Assembly: GCF_027111335.1 (NCBI RefSeq)
Contig: NZ_CP114288.1
Coordinates: forward strand, 1,736,001-1,800,000
Direction: 5' to 3'
Origin: Flavobacterium aquiphilum
GTDB taxonomy: Bacteria; Bacteroidota; Bacteroidia; Flavobacteriales; Flavobacteriaceae
DNA: 64,000 nt
The stretch's first letter is position 1; each line of letters opens with the position of its first letter. Under the pieces are notes generated by a model. It had not been told where the DNA came from, did not search any database, and saw only the letters and a program-made list of their open reading frames with translations. Positions 1 through 8,779 of this stretch are shown here, piece after piece. Position numbers and translations under genes: made by a program.

Positions 1-1059
1 TCTCCAGCTCCAGAAGTTGCTCCGGCTATTGTTGAAGAGGTTTTAAAAACAGTTGAGGTGGCAAAAGAATTGGTTGCTGCACCGATTAGTTTTGGCGAAA
101 GTGAAAAGTTCTTTTCACCGTTAGTTAAAAATATAGCAAAAGAAGAAGGTATTAGTTCGGCAGAACTTGAAAATATTGTAGGTTCCGGCAAAGATGGTCG
201 CGTGACTAAAGATGATATTTTAGCATATATAAAAAATAGAGGTTCACAGCCTGCAAATGTTGTGTCGACTCCAGCTCCAGTTATTGAAGCACCAAGAGTT
301 GTTTCTGGGGTTGCTCCATCACAACCAGTTTCTCCGGTTTCTATAAACGGAGCTGATGAAATTGTGGAAATGGACAGAATGCGCAAGTTGATTTCGGGTT
401 ACATGATGACTTCGATTCAGACTTCGGCTCACGTACAATCGTTTATAGAAGTTGATGTGACTAATATTGTAAAATGGCGTGATAAAGTAAAAACTGCTTT
501 TGAAAAAAGAGAAGGAGAGAAATTGACCTTTACTCCTATATTTATGGAAGCGGTTGCTAAAGCGCTGAAAGATTTTCCGGGAATGAATATTTCTGTTGAT
601 GGTGATTTTATAATTAAAAAGAAAAATATCAATATTGGGATGGCTGCCGCTTTGCCAAACGGGAACTTGATTGTGCCGGTAATTAAAAATGCAGACCAAT
701 TGAATTTGGTAGGTATGGCAAAAGCAGTAAATGATTTAGGAAATCGTGCAAAAGCCGGAAAATTAAAACCGGATGATACTCAAGGTGGGACTTATACAGT
801 TACCAATGTGGGGACTTTTGGAAGTGTTTTTGGAACTCCAATTATCAATCAGCCGCAAGTGGGAATATTGGCTTTGGGGGCTATTCGCAAAGTACCGGCC
901 GTTATTGAAACTCCAGAAGGTGATTTTATTGGAATCCGTCAAAAAATGTTCTTATCGCACAGTTATGACCACCGTGTGGTTGATGGTGCGCTGGGAGGTA
1001 GTTTTGTAAAAAGGGTAGCGGAATATCTTGAAGCCTTTGATGTAAATAGAGATTATTAA
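1..1059 (+). CDS. 2-oxoacid dehydrogenase E2 (dihydrolipoamide acyltransferase), 3' part
   Basis: The reading frame is open from base 1, so the gene starts outside the window and an ATG is not present; the GTG at 58 is internal. The visible 352 residues hold a proline/alanine linker, a peripheral subunit-binding domain (about nt 112-230), a second linker, and the catalytic acyltransferase domain (about nt 350-1055). The active-site motif DHRVVDG lies at nt 967-987, with catalytic His (970-972) and Asp (982-984). The enzyme transfers an acyl group from the lipoyl arm to CoA in the pyruvate or branched-chain 2-oxoacid dehydrogenase complex. The lipoyl domain must be upstream. Which of the two complexes it serves cannot be decided here. 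Confidence 0.9.
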   Translation, partial: SPAPEVAPAIVEEVLKTVEVAKELVAAPISFGESEKFFSPLVKNIAKEEGISSAELENIVGSGKDGRVTKDDILAYIKNRGSQPANVVSTPAPVIEAPRVVSGVAPSQPVSPVSINGADEIVEMDRMRKLISGYMMTSIQTSAHVQSFIEVDVTNIVKWRDKVKTAFEKREGEKLTFTPIFMEAVAKALKDFPGMNISVDGDFIIKKKNINIGMAAALPNGNLIVPVIKNADQLNLVGMAKAVNDLGNRAKAGKLKPDDTQGGTYTVTNVGTFGSVFGTPIINQPQVGILALGAIRKVPAVIETPEGDFIGIRQKMFLSHSYDHRVVDGALGGSFVKRVAEYLEAFDVNRDY

Positions 1060-1080
1060 TTCAGTATATATTGAAAATGG

Positions 1081-1120
1081 ACCCGACAAATTTTATCGTT
1101 TGTCGGGTTTTCTTTTTTTT
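1081..1120 (+). terminator. Rho-independent terminator after the E2 gene
   Basis: A perfect 10-bp stem (ACCCGACAAA at 1081-1090, TTTGTCGGGT at 1099-1108) with an 8-nt loop is followed by a T-rich run. Confidence 0.85.
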
Positions 1121-1163
1121 GGTGTTTTTGAGTTATTTTTAAAGGTAATCAATCTCAAATTTT

Positions 1164-1171
1164 TATATTTG
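1164..1171 (+). promoter_or_regulatory. Bacteroidota -7 element (TATATTTG)
   Basis: Matches TAnnTTTG and lies 20 nt before the exonuclease ATG, implying a very short leader. No well-spaced -33 TTG was seen. Confidence 0.4.
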
Positions 1172-1191
1172 CGCCAATTCAAACAAAAAAA

Positions 1192-1962
1192 ATGGAACTC
1201 AAACTTAATAAGCCAATTTGTTTTTTCGATCTTGAAACTACGGGAATTGACATCGGAAAAGACAGAATTGTGGAAATATCAGTTTTTAAAGTTTTTCCGA
1301 ACGGAAATAAGGAAAGTAAAACGTGGTTGGTAAACCCAACAATTCCAATTCCTCCACAGTCAACGGCTATTCATGGAATCAGTGACGAAAAGGTAGCTAA
1401 TGAGCCTACATTTAAAGAACTGGCTCCTCATGTTTATAATATGATTAAGGATAGTGATTTGGCGGGATTCAATTCGGATCGTTTTGATATACCATTGTTG
1501 GCCGAAGAGTTGTTGCGTGCAGGGGTTGATTTTGATATGAAAAACAGGGTTTCTGTTGATGTTCAGACTATTTTTCATAAAATGGAAGAGCGAACTTTGA
1601 GTGCGGCTTTGAAATTTTACTGTGGGAAAGAATTAAACAATGCACATTCGGCTGAGGCTGATACAATGGCGACTTACGAAATCCTGAAAGCGCAGTTGGA
1701 ACGTTATCCGGAATTGGAAAACGACATGAAATCGCTATCTGAATTTACTACCAGAAAAAAAATAGCCGATTTTGCCGGAATGATTGCTTTTGATAATGAT
1801 AATGAAGAGATTTTTACTTTTGGAAAGCATAAAGGAGCTAAAGTCGAAAAAATCCTAGAAATAGAACCAGGTTATTTCAGTTGGATTCAAAATGCCGATT
1901 TTCCTTTGTATACTAAGAAGGTTTTAACCGGAATCAAATTAAGAAAATTAAATACGAAGTAA
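1192..1962 (+). CDS. DEDDh 3'-5' exonuclease (DnaQ-like) with C-terminal DUF3820-type domain
   Basis: This 256-residue protein has the three exonuclease motifs of the DnaQ/epsilon superfamily: Exo I FDLETTG (residues 12-18), Exo II around N94-D99, and Exo III H152-SAEA-D157, the DEDDh arrangement that binds two metal ions. Residues ~205-250 contain an FGKHKG motif typical of the small C-terminal module of exodeoxyribonuclease X-like proteins. It likely degrades single-stranded DNA ends in repair or proofreading; it lacks a polymerase domain. The gene has its own -7 element and follows a terminator, so it is probably monocistronic. Confidence 0.85.
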   Translation: MELKLNKPICFFDLETTGIDIGKDRIVEISVFKVFPNGNKESKTWLVNPTIPIPPQSTAIHGISDEKVANEPTFKELAPHVYNMIKDSDLAGFNSDRFDIPLLAEELLRAGVDFDMKNRVSVDVQTIFHKMEERTLSAALKFYCGKELNNAHSAEADTMATYEILKAQLERYPELENDMKSLSEFTTRKKIADFAGMIAFDNDNEEIFTFGKHKGAKVEKILEIEPGYFSWIQNADFPLYTKKVLTGIKLRKLNTK

Positions 1963-1964
1963 GT

Positions 1965-2049
1965 TTCTAAGACTTTGAGTTTCTGAGATTCTAAGTTTTT
2001 GGGATTTCTTAGTAACTTAGTTTCTTAGAGGCTTAGCAACTTAGAAAAA
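1965..2049. repeat. Hairpin repeat built of 8-nt-period CTAAG/CTTAG units
   Basis: The right arm contains five CTTAG units each separated by exactly 3 nt (period 8). The left arm contains degenerate CTAAG units with the same period, so the two arms can pair. A related element lies at 14,254-14,344. Confidence 0.6.
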
Positions 2050-2051
2050 AA

Positions 2052-2663
2052 ATGAAAATAATCTGCGTCGGTAGAAATTATGCCAATCATATTGAGGAAT
2101 TAAAAAACGAACGCCCTACGGAGCCAGTTGTTTTTTTGAAACCGGATTCGGCAATTTTGTTAAAACAACATCCTTTTGTGATTCCTGAATTTTCGGAAGA
2201 TGTGCATCACGAAATTGAACTTATTGTAAAGATAAGCAAGGTAGGAAAGTATATAGAGCCCAAATTCGCTCATAAATATTATGATGAGATTAGTGTGGGG
2301 ATAGATTTTACGGCAAGAGATTTACAATCTAAGTTGAAAGAAAAAGGGTTGCCTTGGGAAAAAGCTAAGGCTTTCGACGGTTCGGCAGTCATAGGTGATT
2401 TTTTGCCTAAAAGCCAATTTGTTTCGTTGGAAAATATTACTTTTGAATTGAAGAATAATAATGAGACGGTACAAAAGGGAAATTCCAATATGATGATGTG
2501 GAGTATCGATGAGTTAGTGTCTTATGTTTCTCAATTTTTCACATTAAAGATTGGAGATATTATTTTTACCGGGACTCCGGCGGGCGTTGCGGCCGTAAAA
2601 CCCAATGATGTTTTGGAAGGGTTTTTAGAAGAAAAAAAATTATTTAGAATACAAGTAAAATAA
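2052..2663 (+). CDS. Fumarylacetoacetate hydrolase (FAH) family protein
   Basis: A 203-residue single-domain FAH protein resembling YcgM/FAHD1. The metal-binding triad is visible as E54 and E56 (HHEIEL) and D85 (GIDFTARD), and the conserved FTGTPAGV segment is near the C-terminus. Family members hydrolyse or decarboxylate acylpyruvates or oxaloacetate in the cytoplasm; the exact substrate cannot be read from the sequence. Its TAA overlaps the ATG of the Hpt gene by one base, so the two are translationally coupled. Confidence 0.82.
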   Translation: MKIICVGRNYANHIEELKNERPTEPVVFLKPDSAILLKQHPFVIPEFSEDVHHEIELIVKISKVGKYIEPKFAHKYYDEISVGIDFTARDLQSKLKEKGLPWEKAKAFDGSAVIGDFLPKSQFVSLENITFELKNNNETVQKGNSNMMMWSIDELVSYVSQFFTLKIGDIIFTGTPAGVAAVKPNDVLEGFLEEKKLFRIQVK

Positions 2664-3007
2664 TGGCTTTAAAATATAATTTATCAAAAGTGTACGCACT
2701 TTCAGACAATGATCCGGAGTTTGTGGATGAAATTTTAAATTTATTTGTTACCGAAGTTCCAGAAGATTTAAAGCAAATTGGTGAAGGAATAAAGAACAAG
2801 GATTTTAAACACACTTATGCCTTTGCGCATAAATTGAAGCCTACTTTGGATTTATTGGGTTTGAATGTGGCATTTGAAGAAATCCTGCAAATAGAGGCTT
2901 GGACAAAGTCTGAAGGGAAAAAGAAAGAGATAATCGAGACTTATAAGAGTGTTAAAACCCAAGTGAAAGATGCTATTAAAGAGTTGAGGAAAGATTTTGA
3001 CCTTTAA
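2663..3007 (+). CDS. Hpt (histidine phosphotransfer) domain protein
   Basis: This 114-residue protein consists of one helical Hpt domain. The phosphorylatable histidine is H56 in AHKLK, the typical HxxK context, followed by a hydrophobic helix. Such proteins relay phosphate between hybrid kinases and response regulators. No kinase or regulator gene is adjacent, so the partner must be elsewhere. Start overlaps the preceding stop by 1 nt (TAATG). Confidence 0.75.
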   Translation: MALKYNLSKVYALSDNDPEFVDEILNLFVTEVPEDLKQIGEGIKNKDFKHTYAFAHKLKPTLDLLGLNVAFEEILQIEAWTKSEGKKKEIIETYKSVKTQVKDAIKELRKDFDL

Positions 3008-3045
3008 TGATTGTATTGATTTTTTTATAAAAAGTATAAAACATA

Positions 3046-3088
3046 AAAATCTAACGGTTGTATGGAAGTACAATAGTTGGATTTTTTT
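3046..3088 (+). terminator. Terminator after the Hpt gene
   Basis: Stem of AAATCTAAC with GTTGGATTT (one G-U), an inner TTGTA/TACAA stem, then a run of seven T. Confidence 0.65.
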
Positions 3089-3116
3089 ATTTAGATAATA
3101 GAAGAAGTTTAAAAAT

Positions 3117-4367
3117 ATGAAAGCAGCCATAGTTACAATTGGAGATGAAATTCTGATTGGTCAAATTGTAGATACAAATTCTGGTTTTATAGCCAAATCA
3201 TTGGATAGGATTGGTGTTGAGGTTCATGAAATGCTGTCTGTAAGTGATTCTCGAGAGCATATCTTAAATACCTTTTTAAAACTCCAAAATGAGGTGGATA
3301 TTGTTGTGATTACGGGGGGATTAGGGCCAACCAAGGATGATATTACCAAGAAAACATTCTGTGATTATTTTGAAGATGAATTGGTTGTTGATGCTGCGGT
3401 TCTTGAACATGTAACCCAATTGATAGAAGGTTTTTATAAACGGCCTATTACTCAAATCAATAAGGATCAGGCGTTGGTTCCTTCTAAGTGTACTGTTCTT
3501 TATAATAAGGTTGGTACTGCTCCCGGGATGTGGATAAAAAAGGAAAATACTGTTTTTGTGTCATTGCCGGGTGTTCCTTTTGAAATGAAATATTTGGTTG
3601 AAAATGAAGTTATTCCTAAAATTGTTCAAGATTACAAGCGACCATATATTCTTCATAAAACGATCCTGACTTATGGACGTGGAGAAAGTGCAGTTGCCGA
3701 ACAACTTGAAGAATGGGAAGATAATTTACCCGAATTTATAAAGTTAGCTTATTTGCCTTCGTATGGAAGGGTGAATTTGCGCCTTTCGGCGAGAGGAATT
3801 AATAGGGACTTGCTAGAAAAAGCTATAGAGGAGAATGTGTTTTCTTTGACTAAAATAATTGGGGATATTATTGTTGGTTTTGAGGAAGATGAAACCATAC
3901 AAGTGATTTTGGGGAGAATGTTGTCTAAAAGAAATCTTACTTTATCAACTGCCGAAAGTTGCACCGGTGGAAAAATGGCTGAAATGATTGCTTCGGTTCC
4001 GGGGGCTTCCAATTATTTTAAAGGAAGTGTCGTGGCTTATGCAACAGAAGTGAAGATAAACGTTCTTGGAGTTTCTGAGGATTTAATTCTGGAACATTCT
4101 GTTGTAAGTGCAGAGGTTGCAAAAGCAATGGCTCTGAATGTGAAAAAGTTACTGAAAACGGATTATGCCATTGCGACGACCGGTAATGCCGGTCCGTCAA
4201 AAGGTGAGGCAGATGCTGGTGTGGGAACGGTTTATGTTGCTTTGGCTACGCCAAATGAAGTTTTGGTAGAAGGGTTTGATTTTGGCCAACCACGTGAAAA
4301 AGTGATAGATAGAGCTTCGGTAAAAGGGCTTGAAATATTACTGAAAGAAATTTCTAAAAAAGAGTAA
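3117..4367 (+). CDS. cinA: CinA-family protein (nucleotide-binding MoCF domain + NMN amidohydrolase domain)
   Basis: The 416-residue protein has the full two-domain CinA layout. The N-terminal molybdopterin-binding-like domain shows GDE at 9-11 and [10 protein letters not shown] at 66-75. The C-terminal PncC-type domain begins near 255, with TAESCTGG at 278-285 and a TTGNAGP segment near the C-terminus. Family members act in pyridine nucleotide recycling (NMN deamidation, ADP-ribose hydrolysis); the competence role is historical. It sits between terminators and just upstream of ribosomal protein genes. Confidence 0.92.
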   Translation: MKAAIVTIGDEILIGQIVDTNSGFIAKSLDRIGVEVHEMLSVSDSREHILNTFLKLQNEVDIVVITGGLGPTKDDITKKTFCDYFEDELVVDAAVLEHVTQLIEGFYKRPITQINKDQALVPSKCTVLYNKVGTAPGMWIKKENTVFVSLPGVPFEMKYLVENEVIPKIVQDYKRPYILHKTILTYGRGESAVAEQLEEWEDNLPEFIKLAYLPSYGRVNLRLSARGINRDLLEKAIEENVFSLTKIIGDIIVGFEEDETIQVILGRMLSKRNLTLSTAESCTGGKMAEMIASVPGASNYFKGSVVAYATEVKINVLGVSEDLILEHSVVSAEVAKAMALNVKKLLKTDYAIATTGNAGPSKGEADAGVGTVYVALATPNEVLVEGFDFGQPREKVIDRASVKGLEILLKEISKKE

Positions 4368-4441
4368 TAAATATTTTGGTAGATGGTTTATTTTTCTTTT
4401 CTTTGCACCCTGATTTTGAATAACGATAAAAGATAAGCATA

Positions 4442-4678
4442 ATGTCAAGAGTTTGTGACCTTACAGGTAAAAGAGCGATGGTAGGAAATAACGTTTCTCA
4501 CGCTATGAACAAAACTAAGAGAAAGTTTTCTGTGAACTTAGTTAAAAAGCGTTTTTATCTTCCAGAAGAAGATAGATGGATTACTCTTAGAGTAGCAGCA
4601 TCTACGATAAAAACAATTAATAAAAATGGAATCGCTGCAGTTTTGAAAAAAGCGCAGTCAGAAGGGTTTATTAAATAA
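4442..4678 (+). CDS. rpmB: 50S ribosomal protein L28
   Basis: 78 residues, full length, beginning [20 protein letters not shown], the classic L28 start. It is the first gene of the rpmB-rpmG-DUF4295 cluster conserved in Bacteroidota. Confidence 0.97.
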   Translation: MSRVCDLTGKRAMVGNNVSHAMNKTKRKFSVNLVKKRFYLPEEDRWITLRVAASTIKTINKNGIAAVLKKAQSEGFIK

Positions 4679-4705
4679 TCTTTTCCAAAATAAATATATA
4701 GCAAG

Positions 4706-4888
4706 ATGGCAAAGAAAGGAAATAGAATCCAGGTAATTTTAGAATGTACTGAGCACAAAGCATCAGGTGTTGCTGGAACTTCAAGATACATTACAACTAA
4801 GAACAAAAAAAATACTCCAGACAGATTAGAGATTAAAAAATTTAATCCAATCTTGAAAAGAGTTACTGTTCATAAAGAAATTAAATAA
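4706..4888 (+). CDS. rpmG: 50S ribosomal protein L33
   Basis: 60 residues. Only one cysteine is present (LECTEHK), so it is the zinc-free (C-minus) form of L33. It starts 27 nt after rpmB and is clearly cotranscribed with it. Confidence 0.96.
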   Translation: MAKKGNRIQVILECTEHKASGVAGTSRYITTKNKKNTPDRLEIKKFNPILKRVTVHKEIK

Positions 4889-4960
4889 TAATTAGAGATT
4901 TTATTAAAATCTAAAGTGGAAACATTTGAAGATTTATAAGACTCAAATAACATTTGAATC

Positions 4961-5113
4961 ATGGCAAAGAAAACCGTAGCATCGTTACAAACATCTTCTA
5001 AGAGATTATCAAAAGCCATTAAAATGGTGAAATCTCCTGTAACTGGAGCATATACATTCGTAGAATCTATTATGGCTCCTGAAGAAGTTGATGAATTCTT
5101 GAAAAAGAAATAA
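4961..5113 (+). CDS. DUF4295 family small protein
   Basis: A 50-residue lysine-rich protein starting MAKKTVASLQTSSKRLSKAI and ending in KKK. This short family is characteristically encoded directly after rpmG in Bacteroidota and is thought to be ribosome-associated because of this linkage; no function is proven. Start ATG at 4961 is the only reasonable one and TAA is at 5111-5113. Confidence 0.88.
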   Translation: MAKKTVASLQTSSKRLSKAIKMVKSPVTGAYTFVESIMAPEEVDEFLKKK

Positions 5114-5132
5114 TAACTATTACAATTTATAG

Positions 5133-5166
5133 AAAAGCTACTTTCATTCGGAAGTAGCTTTTTTAT
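5133..5166 (+). terminator. Terminator after the rpmB-rpmG-DUF4295 cluster
   Basis: Perfect 11-bp stem (AAAAGCTACTT / AAGTAGCTTTT) with an 8-nt loop and a T run. Confidence 0.88.
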
Positions 5167-5298
5167 TTTCTATATTTACATCTTGAAATTAAGATACTTT
5201 TTTAGGAATTTCTTTAAAGACAAATTACTCTGTTTTTAATTGATTTTTCTTGTTTAAGTTGATAAATGTAAATTCCAAACCGTAAAATTTCATTTTAA

Positions 5299-6279
5299 AT
5301 GAGCTTTTTTAAAAAAATATTCTCTTCAGAGAAAAAAGACTCGAACTTTAGCCTAGAGGCGAAGCAATCATTAGACAAAGGTCTAGAAAAAACAAAAACC
5401 AGTTTCTTTTCCAAATTAACCAAAGCTGTGGCTGGAAAGTCAAAAGTGGATGATGATGTTTTGGATAATTTAGAGGAAGTCCTGGTTTCTTCGGATGTAG
5501 GAGTCGATACAACCCTTAAGATAATTAACCGAATTGAAAAAAGAGTAGAAGCTGACAAGTATCTTGGAACTGATGAGCTCAACCATATTTTGAGAGATGA
5601 GATTGCAGGATTACTATCGGAAACCAATACAGCTGACACTACAGAATTTGTAATACCTCAAAACACAAAACCTTATGTTTTAATGGTAGTTGGTGTTAAT
5701 GGTGTGGGTAAAACAACTACAATTGGGAAATTGGCTTACCAATTCAAGAAGGCTGGTTTAAAAGTGGTTTTGGGTGCAGCCGATACTTTCCGTGCGGCAG
5801 CTATTGATCAATTGCAAATCTGGGCTGATAGAGTAGGTGTTCCTATTGTTCGTCAGGAAATGGGAAGTGATCCTGCTTCGGTTGCTTTTGATACCTTACA
5901 ATCAGCGGTGGCTCAAAATGCAGATGTTGTTATTATTGATACAGCTGGGCGTTTACATAACAAAATTAACCTGATGAATGAGCTTTCAAAAGTAAAACGT
6001 GTAATGCAAAAAGTGGTTGGCGATGCACCACATGATGTAATGCTTGTTTTGGATGGTTCTACAGGACAAAATGCTTTCGAACAAGCTAAGCAATTTACTG
6101 CCGCTACCGAAGTAACTTCGCTTGCGGTTACCAAATTGGACGGAACAGCCAAAGGTGGTGTTGTTATTGGTATTTCAGATCAATTCCAGATTCCGGTTAA
6201 ATATATTGGTGTTGGTGAAGGTATTGAAGACTTACAGGTTTTCAATAAGTACGAGTTTGTGGATAGTTTTTTTAAATAA
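5299..6279 (+). CDS. ftsY: Signal recognition particle receptor FtsY
   Basis: The 326-residue protein has an N-terminal basic/acidic segment, the four-helix N domain, and the GTPase G domain. P-loop GVNGVGKTTT starts at residue 132, followed by DTAGR (G3 region) and TKLDGTAKGG (G4 region). It is the membrane-associated receptor that docks ribosome-SRP complexes for cotranslational insertion. It is shorter at the N-terminus than the E. coli protein, as usual in this phylum. Confidence 0.96.
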   Translation: MSFFKKIFSSEKKDSNFSLEAKQSLDKGLEKTKTSFFSKLTKAVAGKSKVDDDVLDNLEEVLVSSDVGVDTTLKIINRIEKRVEADKYLGTDELNHILRDEIAGLLSETNTADTTEFVIPQNTKPYVLMVVGVNGVGKTTTIGKLAYQFKKAGLKVVLGAADTFRAAAIDQLQIWADRVGVPIVRQEMGSDPASVAFDTLQSAVAQNADVVIIDTAGRLHNKINLMNELSKVKRVMQKVVGDAPHDVMLVLDGSTGQNAFEQAKQFTAATEVTSLAVTKLDGTAKGGVVIGISDQFQIPVKYIGVGEGIEDLQVFNKYEFVDSFFK

Positions 6280-6294
6280 TTGACTGTTGTTTTT

Positions 6295-6456
6295 ATGAAA
6301 AATTTTAGTCCTATCCACTTTTACTTTGTAAGTATTGTTGGTTTTGTATTAGCTAATGTCTTTAGAGGGAAAAGCATTCCTCTATATTATGCTTTACTTT
6401 TAATTGGCGTTATTTTCTTTGTTTTGGGCGTAATAAAAAGAGTTAAAAATAAATAG
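6295..6456 (+). CDS. Small membrane protein (53 aa), unknown function
   Basis: ATG at 6295 opens a 53-codon frame ending with TAG at 6454-6456. The product has two hydrophobic segments (about residues 9-23 and 29-47) joined by a short RGK turn and a basic KRVKNK tail, so a two-helix inner-membrane hairpin is likely. It begins 15 nt after ftsY and is probably cotranscribed. I do not recognise a named family. Confidence 0.55.
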   Translation: MKNFSPIHFYFVSIVGFVLANVFRGKSIPLYYALLLIGVIFFVLGVIKRVKNK

Positions 6457-6466
6457 TAAAAAGCTT

Positions 6467-7537
6467 TTACTGATATAAAGCATTTATTTTTTTCCAAAGC
6501 GTGTCATCAAAATCGGATAGGGCGAGATTTACGTTATCGGCGGCATCTCCCATTCGGATAACTACCATTTTTTTGCTTGGAACGATATAGATTTTTTGAT
6601 CGTTTTTACCCAAAGCCATAAACATATCGCTTGGTGCAGAAGGAATAATACTCCCTTGAAAAGTAAGCTGTGATTGTGGTAGATGATAATTGGCTTTACC
6701 GTTGAGCCACCACAAATAACCGTATCCTAAGTTGATATTTTGAGAAGTATTGGTGGCTTCATTAAAATAATTTTCGTTAAGGATTACGTTATTTTCCCAT
6801 TTTCCTTTATTGTACATCAGTAATCCAAAACGGGCCATGCTTCTTGTGGTACTGTAGTAAACAATATTGTTGCCGGATGTAAACCACGTGCCATTCATTC
6901 CTATTTTATCTCTTAATTTGGCATTGAAGTAATTACTCCACGATTGCCCGCTTGCCTGTGCAATGACATCCTGTAATTTTACATATACATTGTGATATGC
7001 CCAGCGTGTTCCTGCATCTGCAACATAGGTAAGTGCTGCAGGGGAAACATCATCAGTACTGTCATCCAAGCCAGAAGTCATTGTCAATAGATGTTTACAG
7101 GTTATTAAATTCTCTTTGGCAAGTGGTATGCTTGTCCAGCCAGTTCCAATATATTGAGATACTTTATTGTTGATATTGATAAGGTTTTCTTGTTGTGCGA
7201 TTCCGGTCATAGTAGATGTCAATGTTTTGCCAGCACTAGCCCAATACCAATTGGTAATGGCATCATGGCCATTAAAATAATTTTCCATAACAATACGACC
7301 GTTAACAAGGATAATGAAGCCTTTAGAATGTTTTAGTTCGAGATAATCCAATAGTGGTTGTACTGCAGATTGTTTCCACCCAAGACTTTCTAAGGTTTTG
7401 GTTTCCCAAGTGGTTCCTGAAAGCGGCGGAAAATATAAGGTTTCTGTAGGAGTTGGCGTAGGAGCAGGTTCGTTATTATCTGAAGAACAATTGATGCAGA
7501 AAAATGCAAAAACTATTAAAAGTATTGATTTAGACAT
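6467..7537 (-). CDS. Serine hydrolase, beta-lactamase/class C family, lipoprotein
   Basis: 356 residues. The N-terminus is a lipoprotein signal with the acylated cysteine at C17, then a PTPTPTET linker. The catalytic SxxK tetrad is S101-AGK and the second motif is Y181-HN, as in class C beta-lactamase-like esterases/peptidases. It probably acts on the cell envelope outside the inner membrane. The substrate cannot be deduced; members include D-aminopeptidases, esterases and penicillin-binding proteins. It is convergent with the ftsY side. Confidence 0.82.
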   Translation of the reverse strand: MSKSILLIVFAFFCINCSSDNNEPAPTPTPTETLYFPPLSGTTWETKTLESLGWKQSAVQPLLDYLELKHSKGFIILVNGRIVMENYFNGHDAITNWYWASAGKTLTSTMTGIAQQENLININNKVSQYIGTGWTSIPLAKENLITCKHLLTMTSGLDDSTDDVSPAALTYVADAGTRWAYHNVYVKLQDVIAQASGQSWSNYFNAKLRDKIGMNGTWFTSGNNIVYYSTTRSMARFGLLMYNKGKWENNVILNENYFNEATNTSQNINLGYGYLWWLNGKANYHLPQSQLTFQGSIIPSAPSDMFMALGKNDQKIYIVPSKKMVVIRMGDAADNVNLALSDFDDTLWKKINALYQ

Positions 7538-7628
7538 GGTTGTGAAAGTTAGTTTTGGGTAAGACCAAAAATATGCAAAATAGTTTAGTGTGAAGGTGTT
7601 TTTTTATTTTCTTTGGAATTATAAAGTT

Positions 7629-7636
7629 TAACTTTG
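7629..7636 (+). promoter_or_regulatory. Bacteroidota -7 element (TAACTTTG)
   Basis: Exact TAnnTTTG match 57 nt upstream of the lipoprotein gene ATG. A TTG at 7613-7615 is closer than the usual spacing. Confidence 0.4.
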
Positions 7637-7692
7637 TCGCATTAATTAATGTGCTTTGATAGCAGGAATTAGCTTCTAAAAATAATTATTAT

Positions 7693-8136
7693 ATGAAAAA
7701 AGTATTTGGTGTTTTACTAGTTGCCCTTTTATTTTCGGGTTGTAAGCAAAAAATAACTCCAGCTGATGTTGCTAAAATCAACGGTTATTGGGAGATTGAA
7801 AAAGTGGTTTTTGATGATGGGCAAGAGAAGCAATATGGAATGAATGAGGCGTATGATTATTTTCAAATTGACAAAAATAATGTTGGAATACGAAAGAAAG
7901 TAGTACCACAATTGGATGGCACTTTTTTGGTAAACAATACGTTTGAAAATGTGAAAGTTAGATTTGCTGATGAGCATATTTATTTGGATTACAATACACC
8001 ATATATGAAGTGGAGCGAGGAATTACTAACTTTGACAGACAAGGAATTAGTGGTTTTGAATGCTGAAAAAAAGGAATATCATTATAAAAAAACTGGACCT
8101 ATAAATCTGACGGACGATGGCAAAAAGACTAAATGA
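7693..8136 (+). CDS. Putative lipoprotein, lipocalin-like
   Basis: 147 residues with a lipoprotein signal (LLFSGC, acylated Cys at 17). The rest is beta-rich, opening with NGYWEIEKVVFDDG, the pattern of the small lipocalin-like lipoproteins of Bacteroidota. Function is unknown. Its last 20 nt overlap the start of the DciA-like gene in another frame, implying coupled translation. Confidence 0.6.
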   Translation: MKKVFGVLLVALLFSGCKQKITPADVAKINGYWEIEKVVFDDGQEKQYGMNEAYDYFQIDKNNVGIRKKVVPQLDGTFLVNNTFENVKVRFADEHIYLDYNTPYMKWSEELLTLTDKELVVLNAEKKEYHYKKTGPINLTDDGKKTK

Positions 8137-8413
8137 TCACAGCAGTGTAGGTGATGTTCTGAAGCAAATTATTGAGGTTAATAAATTGCAATCCGGAATG
8201 GATCAAATTGATGTGAGGGAAGCCTGGTGCAATTTGATGGGGAATGGAGTGAAAACGTATACTAAAAATGTTATTCTGAAAGGAACTACATTGTATGTTG
8301 AATTGACTTCATCGGTTTTGCGCGAGGAGTTAAGTCATGGTAAATCAAAGATTATTAAAATGATCAATGAAGAGTTGCGTAGAGATGTTGTGAAGGATGT
8401 AGTGCTGAGATAG
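8117..8413 (+). CDS. DUF721/DciA-like protein
   Basis: 98 residues matching the short form of DUF721 proteins: an N-terminal helix (VGDVLKQIIEVN), W37 in a REAWxxLMG segment, then a KH-like fold with LTSSVLREELSHGKSKI. DciA-type proteins load the replicative helicase in bacteria lacking DnaC. Whether this short version does so is not established. It overlaps the upstream lipoprotein gene by 20 nt. Confidence 0.72.
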   Translation: MAKRLNDHSSVGDVLKQIIEVNKLQSGMDQIDVREAWCNLMGNGVKTYTKNVILKGTTLYVELTSSVLREELSHGKSKIIKMINEELRRDVVKDVVLR

Positions 8414-8442
8414 TTTTTCAGTTTCATTTTAGAAAAAAATAT

Positions 8443-8483
8443 AAAAAGCTTGAATGCATAATAATGTGTTCAGGCTTTTTTTT
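8443..8483 (+). terminator. Terminator after the DciA-like gene
   Basis: Long stem AAAAAGCTTGAA.. with TTCAGGCTTTTT (one G-U) followed by T run. The rest of the 8414-8779 gap is AT-rich; only a weak 39-codon hydrophobic frame (8560-8679) is seen there. Confidence 0.75.
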
Positions 8484-8779
8484 ATGGTTTGTAATTGGCT
8501 TAATGTATTGGTAGTCTTTTTGTTAGTTGTTTTTTTTGGAAGTTTTCTTTTGTAATTTTATGGAATTAGGATTTTGGGAGCTAATCGCTGTATTTATTCT
8601 ATATTCATTTTATCTTCATTTGTCATTTTTATATTTATCAAGAATTTTATTTATGAGGAAAATGTTTTTCTCTAGTTAAAATTGATTTGATATATCGAAA
8701 TTCTCGGAATTTTTAGAATTTATAAGTTAAGTTTTTCGATTGGTTTTCTTTTCAATATTCGTTTAAAAGCAATAAGGAT

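Noticed and set aside
319..699. Long frame on the minus strand inside the E2 gene
   Set aside because: Sequence lacks any domain and lies over a conserved acyltransferase domain; a shadow of the real gene. The same holds for antisense frames in the GH3, GH97 and GT genes.
8560..8679. 39-codon hydrophobic frame in the gap before the GH18/CE4/GT2 gene
   Set aside because: Composition follows the AT-rich background, there is no promoter or conserved start context, and no known family; likely chance.
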